Source: JALOOE01 sp964423545 (GTDB lineage Bacteria; Chloroflexota; Anaerolineae; CG2-30-64-16). Taken from it: a DNA stretch of 32,968 nucleotides. Below are positions 1-8,020 of this stretch, one piece after another. The notes beneath the pieces are model-generated. The model searched no databases and was not told the origin of the DNA. It worked only from the letters and a program-made list of their open reading frames with translations. The translations under genes were made by a program, and so were the position numbers. The stretch covers positions 1-32,968 of the forward strand of contig CAYRFV010000021.1 in assembly GCA_964423545.1 (NCBI GenBank), read 5' to 3'. Numbering within the stretch: position 1 is the stretch's first letter; each line of letters opens with the position of its first letter.

Positions 1-663
1 GCCGGCAACCTGGCGCCCGAGGGGGCGGTGGTCAAGAGCACGGCGATTGATCCGTCGGTGGTGGACGGCGACGGAGTCTATCGCAAGATCGGTCCGGCAC
101 GCGTCTTCACCGACGAACGCTCGGCCATCGCCGCGGTCAAGGGGCTGAACGCCAAGCCGATCGTTGCGGGCGACGTGCTGGTGCTCATGGGCCGCGGACC
201 GTCGGGCACGGGCATGGAGGAGGTGTACCAGCTCACTGCCGCACTGCGCTGGCTGCCGTGGGGCAAGGACGTGACGCTGATCACCGATGCACGGTTCAGC
301 GGGGTCAGCACGGGCGCATGCATCGGCCACGTGGGACCGGAGGCGCTCGCACGCGGTCCCCTCGGCCATGTGCGCGAGGGTGATACGATCCAGGTCATCA
401 TCAATCGGCTGGAGCTATCGGGCACCCTGGACCTGGTAGGGCATGACGGGCAACGCTACTCGCCTGAACAGGGCGCAGCCGTGCTGGCGGCCCGGCCGGT
501 TCACCCCGACCTCGTCCCGGACCCGGAGCTGCCGGACGACACCCGGCTGTGGGCCGCGCTGCAAAACGCCAGCGGAGGCATCTGGGCCGGCGCAGTCTAC
601 GATGTGGACACGATCATCGGTCTGATCGAGGCAGGGCAGGCCTGCCGGCACAGCCATCGCTAA
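1..663 (+). CDS. yjhG: YjhG/YagF-type D-xylonate (sugar-acid) dehydratase, C-terminal part
   Basis: The 5' end is cut by the window edge; the frame is open from base 1 and ends at TAA. The 220 residues visible are the C-terminal region of an IlvD/Edd-family dehydratase, which removes water from an aldonic acid to give the 2-keto-3-deoxy acid, usually with an Fe-S cluster held by the missing N-terminal part. Visible family blocks are GNLAPEG, GPSGTGMEE, ITDARFSGVSTGACIGHVGPEA and, near the end, DPELPDDTRLWAALQ followed by SGGIWAG and YDVD. This last block is what I recall of the YjhG/YagF xylonate dehydratase branch rather than of IlvD itself. Known for that branch: D-xylonate dehydration. The exact sugar acid here is inference. 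It fits a locus for uronic and sugar acids, and converges on the next gene across a hairpin. Confidence 0.85.
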   Translation, partial: AGNLAPEGAVVKSTAIDPSVVDGDGVYRKIGPARVFTDERSAIAAVKGLNAKPIVAGDVLVLMGRGPSGTGMEEVYQLTAALRWLPWGKDVTLITDARFSGVSTGACIGHVGPEALARGPLGHVREGDTIQVIINRLELSGTLDLVGHDGQRYSPEQGAAVLAARPVHPDLVPDPELPDDTRLWAALQNASGGIWAGAVYDVDTIIGLIEAGQACRHSHR

Positions 664-674
664 CGCGCATCCCA

Positions 675-719
675 GCCCGCCGGATTGCGTCTCCTCAGGG
701 TGAGCACAATCCGGCGGGC
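675..719. terminator. Terminator-like hairpin between convergent genes
   Basis: A perfect 13-bp inverted repeat, GCCCGCCGGATTG at 675-687 and CAATCCGGCGGGC at 707-719, with a 19-nt loop, lies between the ends of the dehydratase (+) and the saccharopine-dehydrogenase-like gene (-). Neither side has a clear T-tract, so it may work as a two-way termination or mRNA 3'-end structure rather than a textbook intrinsic terminator. Confidence 0.5.
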
Positions 720-734
720 GGCGTCACGATTCGG

Positions 735-1919
735 TCACACCCCTGTCAGCGCTTCGGTTTTCTCCGTCGTGAGCTCGAAGTTCATGCCCACCGCCGCCAG
801 TTCTTTGAGCAGCCTGTTGAGCAGCGGGCCCGTAATCACGCGTTCCGGCGTCACCCAACCGGTCGCCTTCAAATCGCCGCGGCCGATCATGCGCGCCACG
901 ATGGCGCCGGTGAAGGCGGTGGTGCGCGCCATCGACGTGAAGTGGTTGACCGCGTCGTAGCGATCGACCATGTCGATCTTGTAGCGACGCAGCCGGCCGT
1001 CCTTCTCGCCGATGACCGCCACGCGGAAGACCGTAATGTCGCGGTCACCTTCTTCCAGCCGCACATGCGGATAGAGCAACGCGTCCAGCAGTTTCTTCGG
1101 AGCGACCTGGACGCCGTCCACGTCGATCGGCCGTTCGCTCAGCAGGCCAAGCTCCTTGAGCACGCTCACCTTGGCCGCATAGCCGGGCCAGCGCACCGTC
1201 TTCTGCGTTCCCGTCTTCAGCCCCTTCAAGGCCTCGATGTCGAGCAGCCACGGCATGAAATTCTCATGCCACGCCTCCAACTCACCCACGCCGGCATAGC
1301 TCGTCGGCTCGACGCCGGAGTAACGGGGCACGGTGCGCAGCACGCCGTTTTCGACCGTGTGGCCGTCGAACTCGCGCAGCGGCATTTGCCGGCCGCCGAA
1401 GACGATCTTGTAGCCCAGCGGCGGCGCAGGCTTCTCGGGAATACCCCCGCATTGGATGTGTAGCTCATCCACGCGATCCAGCTTCTCGGCCAGATAGCGC
1501 GCCATGATCTCGGTCAGTCCCGGCTCGACGCCGCAGCCCGGCACGACCAGCGTCCCGCCCGCCTTCACCTCGGCGATCAATCCCGGCGCATCAGCGTCGG
1601 TCGGCTGGCTCAGATCGACCAACGGCTTCCCCGCGGCAATTGCAGCACGCGTGGCCGCCGGAATGATCTGCTTGGAGAGCGCAGCCAGCACCACATCGAA
1701 GCCGGCCATCAGCCGGACGGTCGCCGGCGCATCGTTCAGATCGAGCTCGACGGTGGTGACCCTGTCGCCTCCTGGCTTACCGGCCAGTTTCCGCCGCGCC
1801 GCCGCCAGTTGCGCCGCACTCAGGTCGCACAGGCAAACCTCGGTGACCTGTGGATCGGAGAGAGCATTGAACGCTGCCGCGGGCCCCATCAGCCCGCTGC
1901 CCAACACGAGCATCTTCAT
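735..1919 (-). CDS. Saccharopine dehydrogenase-like NAD(P)-binding oxidoreductase
   Basis: A 394-residue cytoplasmic protein. It opens with a Rossmann dinucleotide-binding segment (MKMLVLGSGLMG, residues 1-12), followed by an acidic residue after the second strand (VCLCDLS). The middle contains GCGVEPGLTEIMARYL and then the catalytic-domain pattern of the saccharopine dehydrogenase / lysine 6-dehydrogenase group. Members reduce or oxidise C-N bonds of amino-acid derivatives; the substrate cannot be read from sequence. The start at 1919 is chosen over an upstream in-frame ATG because GGAGGAAG sits just before it and because the promoter TTGACG-17-TATAAG (1953-1981, minus) predicts transcription from about 1946, inside the longer reading frame. 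It is divergent from importer 1 and convergent with the dehydratase. Confidence 0.8.
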   Translation of the reverse strand: MKMLVLGSGLMGPAAAFNALSDPQVTEVCLCDLSAAQLAAARRKLAGKPGGDRVTTVELDLNDAPATVRLMAGFDVVLAALSKQIIPAATRAAIAAGKPLVDLSQPTDADAPGLIAEVKAGGTLVVPGCGVEPGLTEIMARYLAEKLDRVDELHIQCGGIPEKPAPPLGYKIVFGGRQMPLREFDGHTVENGVLRTVPRYSGVEPTSYAGVGELEAWHENFMPWLLDIEALKGLKTGTQKTVRWPGYAAKVSVLKELGLLSERPIDVDGVQVAPKKLLDALLYPHVRLEEGDRDITVFRVAVIGEKDGRLRRYKIDMVDRYDAVNHFTSMARTTAFTGAIVARMIGRGDLKATGWVTPERVITGPLLNRLLKELAAVGMNFELTTEKTEALTGV

Positions 1920-1952
1920 GGCGCTTCCTCCACGGATCGAATCTCCGGCCGT

Positions 1953-1981
1953 CTTATACATCCGAACGGCTGCGGCGTCAA
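1953..1981 (-). promoter_or_regulatory. Sigma70-type promoter of the saccharopine dehydrogenase-like gene
   Basis: On the minus strand, TTGACG (plus 1976-1981) and TATAAG (plus 1953-1958) are separated by 17 bases. Each box matches five of six consensus bases. Transcription would start near 1946, about 27 nt upstream of the ATG. The 37 bases between this -35 box and the divergent plus-strand -35 box (2019) are the natural place for a shared regulator site. Confidence 0.65.
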
Positions 1982-2018
1982 GGGGTCGCAGTCGATGTCT
2001 GCGTGCAGCTTCGAGCAA

Positions 2019-2046
2019 TTGACAATCTCGCAAATGCCTTTATAAT
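2019..2046 (+). promoter_or_regulatory. Perfect-consensus promoter of importer 1
   Basis: TTGACA (2019-2024), a 16-base spacer, and TATAAT (2041-2046): both hexamers match the sigma70 consensus fully. A start near 2053 gives a leader of about 200 nt before the first permease at 2257. No convincing gene is seen in that leader. Confidence 0.75.
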
Positions 2047-2079
2047 CGGGCCGTGTCGTTGGGTGCACAGCGACGGCAA

Positions 2080-2103
2080 CGCGTCGCGGCGCACCGCGAC
2101 GCG
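2080..2103 (+). promoter_or_regulatory. 10-bp GC hairpin in the importer 1 leader
   Basis: CGCGTCGCGG (2080-2089), loop CGCA, CCGCGACGCG (2094-2103): a perfect stem about 27 nt into the predicted transcript. No T-tract follows, so it is not a simple terminator. It could stabilise the 5' end of the message or bind a regulator. The rest of the 2053-2256 leader shows nothing recognisable. Confidence 0.45.
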
Positions 2104-2256
2104 ATCTGGAACCGAGACACACTGTCCGACCATCCACGCCTACCGTCTCGTTGGCTTCGATCCTCAGCAGATCAATACATCGTTGTAGTTGCCTGCTGGC
2201 CTACCTGTCGATCGCCACCCGTCGCGAGGGCGTGCAAGCCTCTTTGGGAGCCATGC

Positions 2257-3177
2257 ATGGCGCGTTACATTCTCATGCGCTTGGCCGGACTGATCCCGGT
2301 GCTGCTGGTTCTCTCGATGATCACCTTTGCATTGATGCACGAGGTGCCGGGAGGGCCGTGGAAAGAAGGCCAGCGGCCCTTTTCCGAAGAACAACTCGCC
2401 GCCCTGAAAGCGCGCTATGGACTCGACAAACCGGTCTGGCAGCAGTACCTGACCTGGATCGCCGGCGTCGTCCGGCTCGACTTCGGCATGTCGTTCAAGC
2501 ACCCGGATGAGAGCGTCATCGGTCTCATCGGCCGCACATGGCCGACCACCATGCACCTGGGGCTGATGGCGCTGTTTGTAGCGTTCGCAGTGGGCCTGCC
2601 GATGGGCATGATCGCCGCGCTGAAACAGAACACCTGGCTGGACTACTTCGTCACCCTCTTTTCGACTTTGGGCTTCGTCATGCCGCACTTCGTTTGGGGC
2701 ATCGTCTTCATCCTTATCTTCGCATTGGCCTTGAAGTGGGTGCCGACTGGCGGCTGGGATTCACCGAGACAGTGGATACTGCCCGTGCTCGCCTACTCGC
2801 TGGCGGCGATCGCCACCGTGGCGCGCTACACGCGCGCCAGCGTCATCGAGGTGATCCGCGCCGATTACGTCCGCACGGCGCGCGCCAAGGGCCTCAACGA
2901 GCAGAAAATCATGCTGCGCCACGTCATGCGGAACGCCATGATCCCACTGCTCACAGTCTTCGGCCCCCTGGTGCCCGATCTGATTACCGGCTCCATTTTC
3001 ATCGAAGCGATCTTCCGGATACCCGGCCTGGGCAAGTTCTGGGTGACGAGCACGTTCGATCGCGACTATCCGATGATCATCGGTCTGACGATGCTGTGGG
3101 CGGTGCTGATTGCGATCACTTACTTGATCACGGATGTGCTGTATGTCTTTCTCGATCCTCGGATACGTCTGAAATGA
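2257..3177 (+). CDS. Dpp/Opp-type ABC transporter permease (DppB-like), importer 1
   Basis: A 306-residue inner-membrane permease of the peptide/opine/nickel importer class. It has an N-terminal membrane helix (RYILMRLAGLIPVLLVLSM), then the DppB-type segment with YGLDKPVWQQYLTWI and LDFGMS, then several membrane helices. The cytoplasmic coupling loop near residues 205-225 (ADYVRTARAKGLNEQKIMLRHVMRNAMIP) docks on the ATPase. The C-terminus FLDPRIRLK is typical of the family. The ATG at 2257 is preferred to the longer open frame because GGGAG precedes it and the membrane helix begins at once. It is followed after 18 bases by the partner permease. Substrate: not readable; the binding protein downstream is family 5. 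Confidence 0.88.
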   Translation: MARYILMRLAGLIPVLLVLSMITFALMHEVPGGPWKEGQRPFSEEQLAALKARYGLDKPVWQQYLTWIAGVVRLDFGMSFKHPDESVIGLIGRTWPTTMHLGLMALFVAFAVGLPMGMIAALKQNTWLDYFVTLFSTLGFVMPHFVWGIVFILIFALALKWVPTGGWDSPRQWILPVLAYSLAAIATVARYTRASVIEVIRADYVRTARAKGLNEQKIMLRHVMRNAMIPLLTVFGPLVPDLITGSIFIEAIFRIPGLGKFWVTSTFDRDYPMIIGLTMLWAVLIAITYLITDVLYVFLDPRIRLK

Positions 3178-3195
3178 GGCGCTGGACCATCCGCC

Positions 3196-4185
3196 ATGCC
3201 GACTGATCTGGACCGCAGCGATCTGCTCCTGGCGCCGGCTCCTGCAGAGGAGTATCGCGACCCCGGAGACCAGCGAGGTCTCACCCGCCAGCCTCGCAGC
3301 TTGGGACGCGACGCGGCGCGGCGTTTCACCAAGAACAAGCTCGCCATCGCGGGCATGGGGATCGTCGTCGTGCTGGTGATCATCGCCATTTTCGCCGACG
3401 ACTGGTTCATTGCACTGCCGATGGGTCGGACCCCGAAGCCCTTGCTGGCGCGCACCACCTACAACAAAGGGTTTTTCGGGCCTGTCGGCGCGTTCCCCGG
3501 TCGCGACTACTGGATGGGCACCGATCTCAACGGCCGCGATCTGTACAGTCGCATCGTGTACGGGGCGCGCATCTCCCTCAGCATTGGCTTCCTGGCCACC
3601 CTGGTGGCCCTGGCGATCGGCATTCCCCTCGGCGCGGTGGCCGGCTTGCGGGGCGGGCGGTGGGATTTCCTTGTGATGCGGCTCGTCGACATCATGTCCG
3701 CCATCCCGACGCTGCTGTTTGCATTTCTGATCATGGCCCGGCTGGGCGCGGGTTTCTGGAACGTCATGCTGGCGATCGGCTTGACAAGCTGGATCAGCGT
3801 CTGTCGCCTGACGCGCGCCCAGTTCCTCTCGCTGCGGGAAAAGGAGTTCATTGAGGCGGAACACATGATCGGCGCGTCCTCCTGGCGCATCTTCCGGGTG
3901 CATCTGCTGCCCAATGCGATGGCGCCGATCATCATCGCTTTGACCTTTGCAATCCCTGTGGCCATCTTCGCTGAGGCATCGCTCAGCTTCCTCGGCGTGG
4001 GCATTAACCCCCCGATGCCCAGTTGGGGCCAGATGCTGGGCCGGGACGGCGTCACCAACATGACCTACTACTGGCACCTGGCGCTCTTTCCGGCGCTCAT
4101 GATCGCATTGACGATGTTGGGATTCACGCTGATGGGTGACGGGTTGCGCGACGCCCTTGACCCCAAGATGATCAACGCAAAGTAA
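3196..4185 (+). CDS. Dpp/Opp-type ABC transporter permease (DppC-like), importer 1
   Basis: A 329-residue partner permease. It has a cytoplasmic N-terminal tail of about 45 residues, a first membrane helix (AIAGMGIVVVLVIIAIFA), a periplasmic stretch that includes MGTDLNGRDLYSR (the usual GTD-xx-GRD block of DppC proteins), four or more further helices, and the coupling loop EKEFIEAEHMIGASSWRIFRVHLLPN with the conserved Gly and LP. It ends FTLMGDGLRDALDPKMINAK, a standard DppC tail. Together with the gene before it, it forms the membrane pore of importer 1. No ATPase gene follows; the binding protein comes next after 131 bases, so ATP hydrolysis probably comes from subunits coded elsewhere. 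Confidence 0.88.
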   Translation: MPTDLDRSDLLLAPAPAEEYRDPGDQRGLTRQPRSLGRDAARRFTKNKLAIAGMGIVVVLVIIAIFADDWFIALPMGRTPKPLLARTTYNKGFFGPVGAFPGRDYWMGTDLNGRDLYSRIVYGARISLSIGFLATLVALAIGIPLGAVAGLRGGRWDFLVMRLVDIMSAIPTLLFAFLIMARLGAGFWNVMLAIGLTSWISVCRLTRAQFLSLREKEFIEAEHMIGASSWRIFRVHLLPNAMAPIIIALTFAIPVAIFAEASLSFLGVGINPPMPSWGQMLGRDGVTNMTYYWHLALFPALMIALTMLGFTLMGDGLRDALDPKMINAK

Positions 4186-4316
4186 TTCCGGCGCGCAGGA
4201 GGTGGGCCCTGCTGACCATCTTCGCTGAAGACTGTGCCATCGGAGGGGGAATCCGGCGGACAGACGCCCAAGATTCGGCCCAATACTAGGTCAAACTACT
4301 CTGGGAGGAGAGCACC

Positions 4317-6194
4317 ATGAAAGGCAAGTTCGCGCGACCACTGTCTGTCCTGTTCCTGCTGTCGGTGATCGTGACGCTGGTGCTGGGCTGCACCGCGCCT
4401 GCGCCTGCACCCCAGCAGCCTGCACCCACCGCAGCGGCTGCCAAAGCAGCGGAGCCGACCAAGGCTGCCGTCGCAGAGCCGACCAAGGCGGCGGCTCAAC
4501 CGACCGCCGCCCCGAAGGCCGAAGGGGGCGTCGTGAATCGCGCCGGTGTGAAGCTGCCGGCCGATGCCGCGCCGCTCGCCAAGCAGGTCATGCGCTATGC
4601 AGAGACGGAAGCCAAGTGGCTCACCTGGGACGCCAGCGTCTACGACGAGAATGTGGGCGATTACTTCGCATGGGCCGATTCCTGCCTGCGGCCCGACAAG
4701 AATTACGTGCCGCAGCCGAACATCTGCACCAAGTGGGAGACTTCGAAAGATGGCCTGACCTGGACCTTCACCTTGGATAAGAACAGAAAGTGGAGCGACG
4801 GCAAGCCGATCACGGCCGACGACTTCGTCTTCACCCTTCAGCGCTTCGCCAGGCCCGACTACGACTTCGAGTGGTTCTACAGCATGGCGAACATCGCCAA
4901 CTGGGGCGATGTCGTAAGCGGCAAGAAGCCCGCGGACCAGCTCGGCGTCAAGAAGATCGACGACTACACCTTCTCGGTCACCACCGACCAGCCGACGCCG
5001 TACCTGGACAAGATCTTCGCCGATCTCTGGGTGGTTCCCAAGCACGTGGTGAAGGATCGGCTGAACGATGGCTCATGGGCCTTCGACAAGAACAACTGGG
5101 TCTTCGCCGGCCCCTACAAGCTAGAGTCGTGGGACAAGGGCAAGGGGATGGTGTTTGTCGCCAACGACAAGTACACCGGTCCCTTCCCGCCGCTGATGGA
5201 CAAGATCGTCGTGACTTTCATGACGCCTGAAACGCGTTGGCCAGCCTACAAGAACAACGAGCTCGACGCCATCGGCGGCGGCTATCAGGCAGACCTGCCT
5301 CCTTCCGCCATGGCGGAGATCATGGCCAATCCGGAGCTGAAGAAGCAGCTCATCTCCTGGCCCAACTTCATGACCTACTATCTGTTCTTCGACACCTGGA
5401 ACAAACCTTTCGACAACCTCAAGGTGCGCCAGGCATTCAGCCACGCCATCGATCGCGACAAGCTGATCAATGGCCCGCTGCAATACCAGGGGGTGGCAGC
5501 CTACACCATGAATCCGCCCGGCTTCCCCGGCGAGAGCGTGGACAAGCTGAAGAGCGTGCAGAACTACGACCCCAAACTGGCTGCCAAGCTGATGGAGGAA
5601 GCGGGATTTCCGGGCGGCAAGGGCTTCCCGAAGCAGACCCTCTATCTCCGCCAGGCCAATCCCGCCCAGGTGGCAGCAGCCGAAGCCATCGCCGGCATGT
5701 TGAAGGAAAATATCGGCGTGGATGTGCAGATCCAGAATCTGGACTACGGCATCTACACCGACAAGCTGCGTGCGCAGAAGAAGAACAAGTCCGGCGATTT
5801 CCTCTTCGCGATGGTGCCCTACGAGTTCGACTTCGTGGATGGCAGCAACATGCTCAGCCCGTGGGGCGGCTGCGAGAAGGGCGAAGTCACCGACAAATCG
5901 GCTGCACCGGGTCGCCACACCTGGTACAGCAAGGAGTTCAACAAGCTGCTGTGCGATGCCGGCGCGGTGATCGGCGACGAGGCCAAGCGCAATACGATGT
6001 ACCAGCAGGCAGAGAAGATGCTGGTTGAGGACGTTGCGTTGGTGCCGATCTACCATCCGATCATGGCCGCTATGGTCAAGCCGAACATCAAGGGGCCGAT
6101 GTTCGAGGCGGACAAGAACGGCACCCGCACGTGGCACCGCAACCGCTTCACCAGCCGTGAGTCGTTGATCTACCAGTCGACGGGGACGCGGTAG
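4317..6194 (+). CDS. Family 5 extracellular solute-binding lipoprotein, importer 1
   Basis: A 625-residue secreted lipoprotein with a signal peptide of about 24 residues ending in a lipobox (LVLGC, Cys25), and then a Pro/Ala/Thr linker with repeated EPTKAA units to about residue 70. The rest is a family 5 (DppA/OppA) fold: TFTLDKNRKWSDGKPITADDFVFTLQRF is the classic family block, with VRQAFSHAIDRDKLI in the second half. It captures the solute outside the membrane and hands it to the two upstream permeases. GGAGGAG precedes the ATG. Ligand unknown: family 5 proteins bind peptides, but also opines and oligosaccharides. The 131-base gap before it has no clear promoter. Confidence 0.88.
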   Translation: MKGKFARPLSVLFLLSVIVTLVLGCTAPAPAPQQPAPTAAAAKAAEPTKAAVAEPTKAAAQPTAAPKAEGGVVNRAGVKLPADAAPLAKQVMRYAETEAKWLTWDASVYDENVGDYFAWADSCLRPDKNYVPQPNICTKWETSKDGLTWTFTLDKNRKWSDGKPITADDFVFTLQRFARPDYDFEWFYSMANIANWGDVVSGKKPADQLGVKKIDDYTFSVTTDQPTPYLDKIFADLWVVPKHVVKDRLNDGSWAFDKNNWVFAGPYKLESWDKGKGMVFVANDKYTGPFPPLMDKIVVTFMTPETRWPAYKNNELDAIGGGYQADLPPSAMAEIMANPELKKQLISWPNFMTYYLFFDTWNKPFDNLKVRQAFSHAIDRDKLINGPLQYQGVAAYTMNPPGFPGESVDKLKSVQNYDPKLAAKLMEEAGFPGGKGFPKQTLYLRQANPAQVAAAEAIAGMLKENIGVDVQIQNLDYGIYTDKLRAQKKNKSGDFLFAMVPYEFDFVDGSNMLSPWGGCEKGEVTDKSAAPGRHTWYSKEFNKLLCDAGAVIGDEAKRNTMYQQAEKMLVEDVALVPIYHPIMAAMVKPNIKGPMFEADKNGTRTWHRNRFTSRESLIYQSTGTR

Positions 6195-6196
6195 GA

Positions 6197-6289
6197 CCCT
6201 CACCCTGACCCTCTCCCTTCCAGGGAGAGGGTAGCACGCTGCTCGCAACGGCTCCCCCTCTCCCCATGGGGAGAGGGCCGGGGTGAGGG
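6197..6289. repeat. REP-like palindromic element with two nested hairpins
   Basis: Two hairpins, CCCTCTCCC-ttcca-GGGAGAGGG (6209-6231) and CCCTCTCCCC-at-GGGGAGAGGG (6256-6277), are bracketed by outer arms CCCTCACCC (6197-6205) and GGGTGAGGG (6281-6289), so the whole unit can also fold as one long stem. The CCCTCACCC...CCCTCTCCC design is a widespread intergenic repeat style in high-GC bacteria. It lies between the binding protein and the amidohydrolase and may end or stabilise the importer message. Confidence 0.75.
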
Positions 6290-6319
6290 ACGCTCCGCCG
6301 GCTGCCACAGGAAACGCCC

Positions 6320-7948
6320 ATGCAAATCCGTGACCTCTCACCCGACCTGGTTCTCACCGGGGCTCGCATCTACACACTGGACGCCCAGAACAGCGTGGCG
6401 CAAGCCGTTGCGATCAAGGATGGCCGGTTCGTCGCCGTCGGCGGCGATGCCGAGATCGCGGCTCTGGCGGGACCGGGGACCGAACGGCGGGCGCTCGCGG
6501 GTCGCGCCGTCATCCCCGGTCTCTTCGACGGCCACGTCCACATGATGGAGATCGGCGCCAAGCAGGCCGCAATCCGGCTGGACGAGTGCGAATCGCCGGA
6601 GGAGATGGCGGCGTTGGTGGCCGAGCGCGCCAGGCGGACCCCGCCGGGGGCGTGGATCATCGGTCAGGGCTGGAACGAGGGGAACTTCGCCGACCGCCGG
6701 CTGCCGACCCGCCATGACCTCGATCGCGCGACGACCGAGCACCCGGTGGTGCTGATGCGCTTCTTCAACACCGATGTCGTCAACAGCCTGGCGCTGCGGC
6801 TGGCTGGCGTGGATCGCAACACGCCCGATCCAGGCCAGGGCAAAATCGAGCGGGATCCCGACGGCGAGCCCAACGGTCTGCTGCGCGCGAGCGCCAAGGG
6901 GCTGGTGCAACGTCTCATCCCGCCGCCGACCCTCTCCGAGATGAGGCGCGCCATCGAGCTGGGGTGCCAGCAACTGCACCGTTTCGGCATCACCAGCGTC
7001 ATCGAGCCGGGACTGAACGCCGAAGAGATGCGCGCCTACCAATCGCTCTACGGCGATGGCAGGTTGACCGTGCGGACCAGCGTGATGCCGAGCTGGCATG
7101 GATTCCTGCAGGAGGAATCCGAGACGCAGCTCGACTTTCGCGCTCGTGAGTCAGGCATCTACACCGGCCTGGGCGACGAATGGCTGCGCATCGGCGCGCT
7201 GAAGATGGCCATCGACGGCGGAACGACGCCCCACACCGCGTACATGTACGAGCCGTTCGAGGGCGAGACCGAAGTCATCAACTACAACCGCTTGAGCGTG
7301 GAGGACCTGCACCGCTTCTTTCGCACCGCCGATGAACTGGGTTGGGACGTGGGCATCCACTGCTGCGGCGACCGTGCGCAGGACCTGGCCGTGGATGCTT
7401 TCGTCGAGGCCGGACACGCCGCGGCCCGCCGCGATGCGCGACACAGCATCATCCATGCGTACTTTCCAACCGATCATGCGCTGGAGCGGATGGCGCAGGC
7501 GGGCATTGCGGCGGTCATCCAGCCGACCTTCATCTACTGGGAGGGAGATCTGCTCTTCAGGGACGTGGGCCCACGACGCGCCCATAACTACAAGCCCGCC
7601 CGGAAGTACCTGGACCGCGGCGTCCCCCTGGTTGCCAGCTCCGACGATCCCAGCACTGTGTCGGCCAATCCGTTCGTCGCCCTCTATGCGCTGGTCACGC
7701 GGAAGAACAAGCTGGGGCAGCTTGTCGCACCCCAGGAGGCGATCAGCAGGGTCGAGGCGCTGCGAGCGTACACGGCGGCAGGCACGCGACTCACGCGCGA
7801 GGAGCGCCTGAAGGGCGCGGTCGCGGTCGGTAAGCTGGCCGATCTTGCGGTTCTGGATCGCGACTATTTCGCCGTGCCCGAGGAGGAGATCAAGGACATC
7901 CAGGTGGAGATGGCGATGGTTGGAGGCAGGGTGATGTGGGAACAGTGA
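6320..7948 (+). CDS. YtcJ-like metal-dependent amidohydrolase
   Basis: A 542-residue cytoplasmic amidohydrolase (amidohydrolase_3 group; relatives hydrolyse N-substituted amides or are uncharacterised). Metal-site motifs in order: FDGHVHMME (HxH near residue 74), the mid-domain lysine in GALKMAIDGG, HCCGDRAQDLAVDAF, HSIIHAYFP, and the acidic residue in SSDDPSTVSANPF. The ends form the small beta domain (VLTGARIYTLD at the start, GKLADLAVLDRDYF near the end). AGGAAA lies before the ATG. It follows importer 1 after a REP-like element, and a clearly related but not identical gene lies convergent to it (8021-9670). The substrate cannot be assigned; an amide-bonded import product of the preceding transporter is a reasonable guess. 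Confidence 0.85.
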   Translation: MQIRDLSPDLVLTGARIYTLDAQNSVAQAVAIKDGRFVAVGGDAEIAALAGPGTERRALAGRAVIPGLFDGHVHMMEIGAKQAAIRLDECESPEEMAALVAERARRTPPGAWIIGQGWNEGNFADRRLPTRHDLDRATTEHPVVLMRFFNTDVVNSLALRLAGVDRNTPDPGQGKIERDPDGEPNGLLRASAKGLVQRLIPPPTLSEMRRAIELGCQQLHRFGITSVIEPGLNAEEMRAYQSLYGDGRLTVRTSVMPSWHGFLQEESETQLDFRARESGIYTGLGDEWLRIGALKMAIDGGTTPHTAYMYEPFEGETEVINYNRLSVEDLHRFFRTADELGWDVGIHCCGDRAQDLAVDAFVEAGHAAARRDARHSIIHAYFPTDHALERMAQAGIAAVIQPTFIYWEGDLLFRDVGPRRAHNYKPARKYLDRGVPLVASSDDPSTVSANPFVALYALVTRKNKLGQLVAPQEAISRVEALRAYTAAGTRLTREERLKGAVAVGKLADLAVLDRDYFAVPEEEIKDIQVEMAMVGGRVMWEQ

Positions 7949-7952
7949 GGCC

Positions 7953-8008
7953 GAGGCGTGAAACGCGCGAGGTCCGGAAAGGAACCCGCGCAACACGTTT
8001 CACGCCTC
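7953..8008. terminator. Inverted repeat between two convergent amidohydrolase genes
   Basis: GAGGCGTGAAACG (7953-7965) pairs perfectly with CGTTTCACGCCTC (7996-8008) around a 30-nt loop that itself contains a CGCG/CGCG pair. It fills nearly the whole gap between the two convergent genes, so a two-way terminator role is likely. A related GAGGCG/CGCCTC hairpin occurs at 32230-32254, which suggests a dispersed repeat family. Confidence 0.5.
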
Positions 8009-8020
8009 GCGACCCCCTGC

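Noticed and set aside
549..1463. 304-residue plus-strand open frame
   Set aside because: It overlaps the dehydratase end, crosses the hairpin and runs antisense to the saccharopine-dehydrogenase-like gene; low-complexity Arg/His-rich product.
2761..4077. 438-residue minus-strand open frame
   Set aside because: It lies wholly opposite two clear permease genes, is rich in His/Arg/Gln/Asp with no family resemblance, and follows from the high GC of the coding strand.
5121..6341. 406-residue minus-strand open frame over the binding protein and the REP-like unit
   Set aside because: Shadow of the family 5 binding protein; its start lies in the palindromic repeat.
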